64,000 bases of DNA, from assembly GCF_041929235.1 (NCBI RefSeq), contig NZ_JBHFNP010000115.1, positions 32,543 through 96,542 of the forward strand, in the 5' to 3' direction. Source of the stretch: Microseira sp041929235. GTDB lineage: Bacteria; Cyanobacteriota; Cyanobacteriia; Cyanobacteriales; Aerosakkonemataceae. The notes beneath the pieces were generated by a model that was given only the letters and a program-made list of their open reading frames with translations, was not told where the DNA came from and made no database searches. Of the stretch, positions 9,216 through 16,532 are shown piece by piece (positions within the stretch are counted from its first letter, which is position 1; every line of letters begins with the position of its first letter). Both the position numbers and the translations under genes were made by a program.

Positions 9216-11885
9216 GGAAAGATGATAATCATTCAAGTTATGGAAAACCATTTGGAGAAGCAACTGGCTTACTGGAAGCAACAGTTAGCGGACTTACCCC
9301 TTCTACTACAGTTACCGACAGATCGCCCTCGTCCCCTCATCCAGCGCTACCACGGTCAAACGCTGCGATTCTCGCTCAATTGCGCTGTAACCGAACAATT
9401 GTATAAGCTGAGTCAAGCACAAGGTACGACGCTGTTCACAACCCTGTTAGCCGCGTTTGCCACTTTGCTCTATCGCTACAGTGGTCAAACCGATATCGCG
9501 ATCGGTTCTCTGATTGCCAACCCTACCCCTGCCGAACTCGATCCGCCGAGCAGATGTTTTGTGAATAGGTTGGTGTTGCGAACTCGCTTTGAGGACAACC
9601 CCAGTTTTAGTCAATTACTCGCCCAATTACAAAAAGTGACGCGGGAAGCTTATGCCCATCAAGATGTGACGTTTGAGGAACTGGTAAAAGCGCTGCAACC
9701 AGAACGGGATTTAAGTTACTCGCCGCTCTTCCAGGTGATGTTTGTATTGCAGAATACTCCAATGCCAACCCAGGAGTTAACAAATGCCAGATTAACACCG
9801 CTAACTACAGAGACGGTCAGTCCAGAGTACGATCTGAGCCTGTGGATAGAGGAGACGGATACAGGGCTGTTGGGGTCTTTGCAGTATAACACTGAGCTGT
9901 TCGACGACCAGACCGTTACCCAGATGGTGCGTCATTTTCAGACTCTGCTCGCAGGAATCGTAGCAAGTCCAGAGGAGAGGGTGGGGTATTTGCCGCTGTT
10001 AACGCAGGCAGAACAGCATCAGATATTAGTGGAATGGAATGATACGGCAGTTGATTATCCGAAGGACAAGTGTATCCATCAGTTATTTGAGGCACAGGTG
10101 GAACGCACTCCAGATGCAGTGGCACTGAGATTTGAAGATCAACAGTTGACCTATCGGCAGTTGAATGAACGAGCTAATCAGGTAGCACACTACTTGCAAA
10201 ATTTGGGTGTAAAGCCAGAAGTTCTTGTGGGGATTTGCATGGAGCGTTCCCTGGAGATGGTCTTGGGGTTGTTAGGCATTCTCAAGGCGGGGGGAGCGTA
10301 TGTGCCGATGGATCCAAGTTATCCGGAGGAGCGATTAGGGTACATGATGGGGGATGCTAAGGTAAAGATTTTGCTGAGCCTGCGGTCATTGCAGAAACCC
10401 TTGCCTGAGCATCAAGCGGAGGTTGTATATTTGGATGCCGATTGGCAAGTGATTGGGCAGCAGAGTCAGGAGAATCCTGACAGTGGGGTGAGAGGGGAGA
10501 ACCTGGCTTATGTAATTTATACCTCAGGCTCTACAGGAACCCCTAAAGGCGTCAGAGTCGGACACAACAATTTGTGTCATTACGTGCAGGCAATGCAAAT
10601 AGCTCTGGGAATCACAGCCGAAGATGTCTATTTGCACACGGCATCTATTGCCTTCTCATCTTCTACCAGACAGTTAATAATGCCTCTAACTCAAGGTGCT
10701 ACTGTCACAATTGCAACGTCCGAACAGAGAAAAGATCCCTTAGCGCTGTTTGCGAAAATTAAGCAACATGATGTCACGGTTATTGATATTGTCCCCTCCT
10801 ACTGGCGCAACTGCAATTATGCACTGGCTGGCTTAGCACCAGAGTCAAGACAAGCACTCTTAGACAACAAATTACGGTTAATCCTGTCCGCAAGTGAACC
10901 TCTGTTGTCAGATATTCCTAGCAACTGGAACTCTAACTTCCAGCAGGACACACACGCGATCAATATGTTTGGTCAGACAGAAACCTGTGGGATTGTTTCA
11001 ACCTATCCTATTCCTGCTCAACAGGGTGAGGGGGTACAAGTCGTTCTGATCGGTCGTCCTATCCCCAACACGCAAATCTATTTGTTAGACAGACACCTAC
11101 AACCAGTGCCAATTGGTGTTCCAGGCGAACTATATATTGGTGGTCGGGGCGTAGGTCAAGGTTATCTCCATCGCCCCGATTTAACTGCTGAGAAATTCAT
11201 CCCCAACCCCTTTAGCAATGAACCAGATACACGCCTGTACAAAACTGGGGACTTAGCTCGTTACCTAAGCGATGGCAACATTGAGTACATTGGTCGCATC
11301 GACCAGCAAGTGAAAATTCGCGGTTTTCGCATTGAACTAGGAGAAATTGAGGCAGCGATCGGAGAACACCCCAATGTTCGGGAAGCAGCCGTCATTGTTC
11401 GAGAAGACACCCCAGGGAATAAACGTTTGGTGGCTTATCTCGTTGCCTCAGACCAGTCCACGAACCCCGATGACCTGCGTAGTTTCCTCAAACAGCAACT
11501 TCCTGAATATATGATACCCAGTGCATTTGTTCTCTTAGAAGCCTTGCCCTTGACTCCCAATGGTAAAGTAGACCGAAAGGCGTTGTCAGCAACAGCAGCG
11601 GAACTCACACGGGAAGAAGAGTTTGTCCCACCTCAGACTCCTATCCATCAAACAATAGCCAATATCTTCTCTTCTGTCTTGGGAGTACAAGCAGTAGGCA
11701 TCCACGATAATTTTTTCGATCTGGGTGGCAATTCTGTTCTAGCGATGATTGCGATTAACAATATCGAGGAAAAAACGAAACAGGAATTACATGTTGTAAC
11801 TCTATTTGAGGCACCAACTGTTGCCAAATTTGCAGATTATCTCAATAGAGAGTTTCTCCAAGCTCAGGAAGAGGCGGAAATATGA
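9195..11885 (+). CDS. NRPS: truncated condensation domain, adenylation domain, carrier protein
   Basis: 896 residues. Residues ~15-280 are only the C-terminal part of a condensation domain (starting YWKQQLADLP); the lobe carrying HHxxxDG is absent, so this C domain should be inactive. Residues ~285-800 are an adenylation domain with YTSGSTGTPKG, YKTGDLARYL and the Lys in PNGKVDRKAL. Core A4 reads FSSSTRQLI, so the Asp that normally holds the alpha-amino group is Ser. Residues ~815-885 are a carrier protein with FFDLGGNSVL. No thioesterase. GTG 9195 has a GAGG 12 bases upstream; ATG 9222 and 9240 are alternatives. Its stop overlaps the next ATG (ATGA). Confidence 0.85.
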   Translation: MRKLSESGKMIIIQVMENHLEKQLAYWKQQLADLPLLLQLPTDRPRPLIQRYHGQTLRFSLNCAVTEQLYKLSQAQGTTLFTTLLAAFATLLYRYSGQTDIAIGSLIANPTPAELDPPSRCFVNRLVLRTRFEDNPSFSQLLAQLQKVTREAYAHQDVTFEELVKALQPERDLSYSPLFQVMFVLQNTPMPTQELTNARLTPLTTETVSPEYDLSLWIEETDTGLLGSLQYNTELFDDQTVTQMVRHFQTLLAGIVASPEERVGYLPLLTQAEQHQILVEWNDTAVDYPKDKCIHQLFEAQVERTPDAVALRFEDQQLTYRQLNERANQVAHYLQNLGVKPEVLVGICMERSLEMVLGLLGILKAGGAYVPMDPSYPEERLGYMMGDAKVKILLSLRSLQKPLPEHQAEVVYLDADWQVIGQQSQENPDSGVRGENLAYVIYTSGSTGTPKGVRVGHNNLCHYVQAMQIALGITAEDVYLHTASIAFSSSTRQLIMPLTQGATVTIATSEQRKDPLALFAKIKQHDVTVIDIVPSYWRNCNYALAGLAPESRQALLDNKLRLILSASEPLLSDIPSNWNSNFQQDTHAINMFGQTETCGIVSTYPIPAQQGEGVQVVLIGRPIPNTQIYLLDRHLQPVPIGVPGELYIGGRGVGQGYLHRPDLTAEKFIPNPFSNEPDTRLYKTGDLARYLSDGNIEYIGRIDQQVKIRGFRIELGEIEAAIGEHPNVREAAVIVREDTPGNKRLVAYLVASDQSTNPDDLRSFLKQQLPEYMIPSAFVLLEALPLTPNGKVDRKALSATAAELTREEEFVPPQTPIHQTIANIFSSVLGVQAVGIHDNFFDLGGNSVLAMIAINNIEEKTKQELHVVTLFEAPTVAKFADYLNREFLQAQEEAEI

Positions 11886-11917
11886 AAACAGTTGAAGCAA
11901 TCTTAGAGAAAGGCTAA
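11882..11917 (+). pseudogene. Stub of a lost downstream NRPS gene
   Basis: ATG at 11882 overlaps the preceding stop (ATGA), the normal sign of translational coupling, but the frame stops after 11 codons (MKTVEAILEKG). The adenylation-domain relic 66 bases further on suggests a complete NRPS gene once began here. Confidence 0.4.
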
Positions 11918-11982
11918 TATGCTTCCAACCTAACTGGGGCAAATAAGCTGACGCCAAGCTAAATTTAAGATTTTGAAGCCTA

Positions 11983-12117
11983 GACTTAGTTCGCTATCTG
12001 CCTGATGGTAATATTGAGTCTCTTGGTCGAATCGATCGCCAAGTAAAGATTAGAGGTATCCGCATCGAACTGGGCAAAATTGAAGCCACCCTAGCACAAC
12101 ACCCAGACCTCCGCTGA
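11983..12117 (+). pseudogene. Relic of an NRPS adenylation domain (A7-A8 region)
   Basis: 44 codons read DLVRYLPDGNIESLGRIDRQ then VKIRGIRIELGKIEATLAQH, parallel to DLARYLSDGNIEYIGRID in the intact A domain at 9195-11885 but not identical, so it derives from another module. No start codon, and a stop right after. Confidence 0.75.
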
Positions 12118-12175
12118 ACCTGAGTGTGCCAACTGAGTAAAAACTGGTGGCTCTTTCAAATTAGAAAATCAATCA

Positions 12176-13681
12176 ATGAATTCCCAAGAATTAGACTTAC
12201 TCTCCCCGCTCGAAGAAGTGCAATCTGATGATCTGCAAAATCAGCCTTCCAAATCTGGAAAATGGTGGGCAATGTTGGGCATTGGCATTGGCGTATTCAT
12301 GCTCTCCTTGGATGTCTTCATTGTCAACATCGCCCTGCCCACCCTGACGCGAGATCTCCACGCTAGCTTTGCCACCATTCAATGGGTTCGCTTAATTTAT
12401 CCGCTGATGCTCAGCGTTTTAGTGCTGGGTGCCGCACGCCTAGGCGATATGTGGAGTAAGAAGTGGTTGTATCTGAGTGGACTGATCTTGTTCACCATCA
12501 GCTCCCTGTTGTGTGGAGTTGCACCAACGGTAAGCTTTTTGATAGCTTTCCGAGCGCTGCAAGGACTCGGTGCCGTGTTTATGTCGGCACTCGCGAGTGC
12601 AATTATTACGCAATCGTTCCCTTCACAGGAGCGCGGGAAGGCGCTAGGCATTATTAGCTCGATTGCCTTGTTGGGAATCAGCATCGGACCAACAGTAGGA
12701 GGTCTGCTGATTGGTCTGTGGAGTTGGCATACGATTTTCTTGGTTAATGTGCCGATTGGTCTAATTGCCAGCGTAGTTATTGCCCTGGTTGTCCCAGAGG
12801 GTGCGACACCTCAAACCAAACAAAGCTTTGATTGGGTTGGAGCGTTGCTGATGAGTGTAACCCTCAGTGGCTTTGCACTTGCCATGACTTCATTACAGAG
12901 CGAGAGCAAAAGTTCTCAGACAGGGCTGATAATGCTGGCATTAGCTTTTGTCGGTTTGGGGTGCTTTTTAGCCGTAGAGTCTCGCCTAGAGTCACCGATG
13001 CTCGACCTGGCGATTTTTCGCTCCGTAAAGTTTAGCTTCAGCTTATTGCTGAATGCGATGAAATCTGTGGTTCTAGCAGGTATAACTTTGATCGATCCTT
13101 TCTTCCTAGAGTTGGTGAAACACTACTCAGCCTTTGAGGTGGGGTTATTGATGGCAATCGGGCCAATTTCAGCGGGGTTGATGGCACCGATTGCTGGGAC
13201 TTTATCTGACCGCTTTGGTACGCGTATCGTCAGCCTAACTGGGCTAGTGTTGATGGGATGTGGGTGTTTAACAATTAGTACCTTTGACAGCGAATTGACT
13301 GTCGGAGGCTATATTGTGCGATTCTTACCCTTCGGGCTGGGGATAGGAATATTCAACTCACCCAACCAAAGCGCCATTATGGGAGCAGCCCCCCAAGAAC
13401 AGCTAGGCATCGCTTCGGGATTGTTGTCTTTGTCGCAGAACTTGGGACAGACAATTGGTTTGGCGCTTATGGGTACTCTGTTTTCGCTCTTGACCCTGTC
13501 TCGCAGACCAGCTCAATCTGTCATGGATGTCACAGAGGCACCGATTGAGGCATTAGTGTTTGGCGTGCAGATGAGTTTTCGCCTAGTTGCACCAATTGTG
13601 ATGGCGGCGACAATTTTGGCAGCTTACTTGTGGTGGTTGGAGCAAAGGAAAGAGCTTCCGGATGAGGACATACTTGAATAG
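12176..13681 (+). CDS. DHA2-family (EmrB/QacA-like) MFS exporter
   Basis: 501 residues with about 14 membrane helices after a ~30-residue soluble N-terminus. FMLSLDVFIVNIALPTL in helix 1, the RALQGLGAVFMSAL stretch and LGISIGPTVGGLL (motif C of antiporters) are diagnostic of 14-TM drug/H+ antiporters. It closes the biosynthetic operon in the same orientation, so export of the product or self-protection is likely, by context only. No obvious Shine-Dalgarno precedes ATG 12176. About 800 bases without another gene follow, full of repeats. Confidence 0.88.
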   Translation: MNSQELDLLSPLEEVQSDDLQNQPSKSGKWWAMLGIGIGVFMLSLDVFIVNIALPTLTRDLHASFATIQWVRLIYPLMLSVLVLGAARLGDMWSKKWLYLSGLILFTISSLLCGVAPTVSFLIAFRALQGLGAVFMSALASAIITQSFPSQERGKALGIISSIALLGISIGPTVGGLLIGLWSWHTIFLVNVPIGLIASVVIALVVPEGATPQTKQSFDWVGALLMSVTLSGFALAMTSLQSESKSSQTGLIMLALAFVGLGCFLAVESRLESPMLDLAIFRSVKFSFSLLLNAMKSVVLAGITLIDPFFLELVKHYSAFEVGLLMAIGPISAGLMAPIAGTLSDRFGTRIVSLTGLVLMGCGCLTISTFDSELTVGGYIVRFLPFGLGIGIFNSPNQSAIMGAAPQEQLGIASGLLSLSQNLGQTIGLALMGTLFSLLTLSRRPAQSVMDVTEAPIEALVFGVQMSFRLVAPIVMAATILAAYLWWLEQRKELPDEDILE

Positions 13682-13915
13682 CCAGCTCAAGGGAAACTTT
13701 CATGTTCGGTTTCGCTAGAGAGGGGGAGTTTAGTAATAAATTTCCTCGACTCTAACGGTTTCCGAATTTTACTCATTCGTTGGGATACAGCAGATTGCAA
13801 GTGAGTCAGGTACAGCCTTAAGGCTCTCGTTTGTCAAGCGCGCGCTGGACAAACGAGAGGTGTACCTCATGCGGGTGCAAACCGCTATAAACTGCCTTTC
13901 TCGCTATTTGGGATT

Positions 13916-14073
13916 TATAGCGGTTTGCGACTTGATAGAACACACTTTATTTTGCATAAGTTAATAGCCCTTGTCTTGCGTTGCTCTGTTTGTCAAGCGC
14001 GCTGCCATTTTTGCTGCGCGCTTGACAAACAAAGCCCCAAGGGCTGTATTCCACTAAGTCGCAAACTGCTATA
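13916..14073. mobile_element. MITE-like element, TATAGC family (copy 1)
   Basis: A 158-bp element with near-matching ends TATAGCGGTTTGCGACTT and, inverted, TATAGCAGTTTGCGACTT. Inside is a second inverted repeat, GTTTGTCAAGCGCGC / GCGCGCTTGACAAAC. No coding capacity. Related elements lie at 27526-27653 and 44425-44565. Confidence 0.75.
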
Positions 14074-14358
14074 TTCAACTGGCGGCTTGCTTAATGGGAG
14101 TATCGCAAACTGGTCAACGCCGCGGCGAAAAGAGCAGGAAGTGTATCCTGAAGATGGTGGCAATTAACTCGGCAACATCCAATGCGAGCGCTTCGCTCAA
14201 CTGCAAAAGGCTGCACTTTCTCGCTCTCACCTTGACTCTTTAATCACCCATGGTGCGAGCCGATTACCCATGGAGTCTCAACTTTTCCACCTATTTAGTA
14301 ACCCCTCGCCTAACTGATTTTGATTATCACAATTTGAGAAGCTACTTAATAAGATTGT

Positions 14359-15665
14359 TCAGGGGGCGACAAGGGTCTTATAAAGCTTGTTGTATAAGTG
14401 TTATGGCTTTCACCCCCCGTTGATAAAATGCCCGCTTATTGGGAAGGTTGTCTATTAATTCCTGTATCCATGCCTGACATGAATGTCAGGCCACTATCCA
14501 ATTGTGACCAGATAAACCTATCCAAAAATTGCTATGTCTTCTCCTTGTTCTTCCTGTTTCTTTTGGGCGGCAAATATAAGGAGCATTTCCTGAAATTAAT
14601 GTTTTTTCACCAGGCGTCCAGGCGATTGTCATCGCGATGGGAATCAGTAAAATTATCCTCACTAATTTATCTGATGAAGCCCCGCAACCTTCCAGATTAT
14701 AACCGCCTGTTTTACAATCCTTAAACATCGCTTCTATACCAAAGCGCTGTTGATAAACTTTCACAGCCGTTTCGGCATCATCAAAATTTGTTAGCAAATA
14801 CCAAGGAGCTTTCTCTTGTTTATTTTTATACTTTCTTCGCCAATAGACAGCTAGGTTAAACCGACCAAACCCTTGTTTTTGTGTGATGTTAATTTCTCAA
14901 ATAAATTGCCGTTCTCCTGGATTTATTTTTAGACTTGATAATGGGGTCAATTTTTGCCTTTTTTGCCGATAATTCGTGTCTTTCTTTTGCCTCAAAACAA
15001 ACTTCACCCCTTGAGTGCGTAACCATTTGGCTAGCTCTCCACTGTGAAATTCAAGGGAACCCCACAATCACTATTTTATAAGTTTTAAATAACTTGATAA
15101 CTGGTCTTAAAAGGTTTTGTTGCTCTCGGAAGTTACTGTTGCCTTTTTTAGACAATCCCATCCAAAATATCGGAAATGCTCTTTTTTGATGAATCGCGCT
15201 TGCCATCAAAATATTATTTGATGACCAATGGGAATCCGATTCAAAATTATCTCTTGAATTATTAAAGGAAACCAGAGAATAACTATACTTAGCTCAAATT
15301 TAAAAACCGTTGTATGTGGCGACGACTACTATTATGCTGAATTGGTAAAGCGAGAGTTGCTGCCAGCCTTTCTATTTTTACTTGTTTATGGGATTGCAAT
15401 AACCACACTATCAGTTTTAACGTCATCATTTGAGCTTCGCTCAAGTATTTTTCCAAATGAGAGTGATAGAATGTTGGTAGCATTTTAAATTTCGGTCTTG
15501 TTCTAGTAATAAGACCGTTCTTTTTTACCATATACGGGCTATAACTGCGAAAGATGTTTCTAGCCCCACCGTCTCATTGTCAATAAGCCTCGGATTTCTG
15601 GGAGGGGGAATCAAGGAGGCAAACCCTTTGGGCATAAGGATTTGGGGGCGCTTGTCGCCCCCTGA
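14359..15665 (-). mobile_element. Degenerate IS4-family insertion sequence (about 1.3 kb)
   Basis: Perfect 15-bp terminal inverted repeats TCAGGGGGCGACAAG (14359-14373) and CTTGTCGCCCCCTGA (15651-15665) are flanked on both sides by the 11-bp duplication AATAAGATTGT (14348-14358 and 15666-15676). Length and 11-bp duplication fit the IS4 family. The transposase inside is broken, so the copy cannot move by itself. Confidence 0.9.
14486..15531 (-). pseudogene. Broken IS4-family transposase
   Basis: Two pieces survive on the minus strand. The N-terminal piece (15531-15289) begins MVKKNGLITRTRPKFKML. The C-terminal piece (14797-14486) has YQQRFGIEAMFKDCKTGG, which fits the Y-x2-R-x3-E-x6-K signature of IS4 transposases including the third catalytic acidic residue. 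The middle (~14798-15288), where the DDE Asp residues should lie, has no open frame. Confidence 0.85.
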
Positions 15666-15707
15666 AATAAGATTGTGGATAGTACCCAATTGACGATTGC
15701 TAAATAT

Positions 15708-15802
15708 GCTGCTACGCATTTAAATCCAATAAAGAGGCGGGCAAGATGCCCACCCCACAAGAAGAAGAGAAAATTTGACTCTCAAATTAGGTGCGTAGCA
15801 GC
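15708..15802. mobile_element. 95-bp MITE, copy 1
   Basis: Ends GCTGCTACGCA and, inverted, GCTGCTACGCA; the interior carries AAGAGGCGGGCAAGATGCCC. It is about 99% identical to 49746-49840. Here it splits the NRPS relic: TATGC occurs on both sides (15705-15709, 15804-15808), a possible 5-bp target duplication. Confidence 0.85.
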
Positions 15803-15951
15803 TTATGCTGAAAAACTCAGTCTTGCGATGCAAGTGCGATGTTTACGGATACCAGATGATATCATTTCCGTTTGATTACCCATAGTTAGGACTGACGCAC
15901 CAGACAAGGGAGACACACGGTCGGATCTGAGTTTTAATTATGGGTGAAAAG

Positions 15952-16081
15952 CCGGACATCATATAAATCATCCATGCTATATTTTATCCGCTTGGGTTGA
16001 GGAACGAAACTCAACTTGTTAGTCCGGAGAGAGTTGGTTTTCGCTTGCCTCAACCCAACCTACGAATGATATCATGTCCGG
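15952..16081. repeat. Long-range inverted repeat (CCGGACATCAT type)
   Basis: CCGGACAT at 15952 pairs with ATGTCCGG at 16074-16081. Related CGGACATGATAT or ATATCATGTCC arms occur near 908 and at 58414-58550, so this is a dispersed family. Confidence 0.6.
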
Positions 16082-16222
16082 TTAATCACCCATATTTTGG
16101 AATGACTCTGAGGGGGTGACACGGTGACTTGGGAGAGATTTTTATTCAGGGTAATTAGGTGGACATCATATAATTAGATAAATTTATCACCCCCTATTAC
16201 GGCACCCATCCGAGTTTTTCTT

Positions 16223-16340
16223 AAAAATCATCGGTTTGCCAAGGAAATATCTCAGCAAGAAACCGGCAACAAACCGGGTTTCTCTCAAAAATCATCAGTT
16301 TGCCAAGGAAATATCTCAGCAAGAAACCCGGTTTCTACGA
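16223..16340. repeat. 64-bp-period tandem repeat with AAACCGGGTTTC motif
   Basis: AAAAATCATCGGTTTGCC at 16223 recurs with one change at 16287; about 42 bases match. The units end in GAAACCGG / AAACCGGGTTTC, part of a dispersed palindrome family also at 24998-25056, 45611-45637, 49973-50000 and 52300-52325. Confidence 0.75.
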
Positions 16341-16346
16341 TCCTAG

Positions 16347-16399
16347 GCAAGTTGAGATCGCCCCAGAAAATTTGCCTTTTCAACATCAAAAATTGGTTA
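16347..16399. repeat. 53-bp exact dispersed repeat, copy 2
   Basis: Identical to 2628-2680, same orientation, 134 bases before the hybrid kinase gene. Confidence 0.9.
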
Positions 16400-16532
16400 C
16401 ATAATAATTATTATAATCAATACTTTTAACTCCAAGGCGCTCGATATCCCTTGGATAGGTGCAGGTCCACCGTTGCAGGTGCGATAGCGAACTTTGCGTT
16501 GCATTTTTTCCTATCTAGGACATTTTTAAACC

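Larger units (their letters stand above)
14329..15870 (+). pseudogene. NRPS fragment split by an IS and a MITE
   Basis: The stretches 14329-14358, 15677-15707 and 15803-15870 together repeat bases ~31-148 of the window (end of the condensation domain and linker) at roughly 90% identity. The first break is the IS at 14359-15665, the second the MITE at 15708-15802. The fragment stops before the carrier-protein region. Confidence 0.8.

Noticed and set aside
15675..15875. 66-codon plus-strand frame
   Set aside because: It runs through an NRPS relic and a MITE; it is a chance fusion, not a gene.
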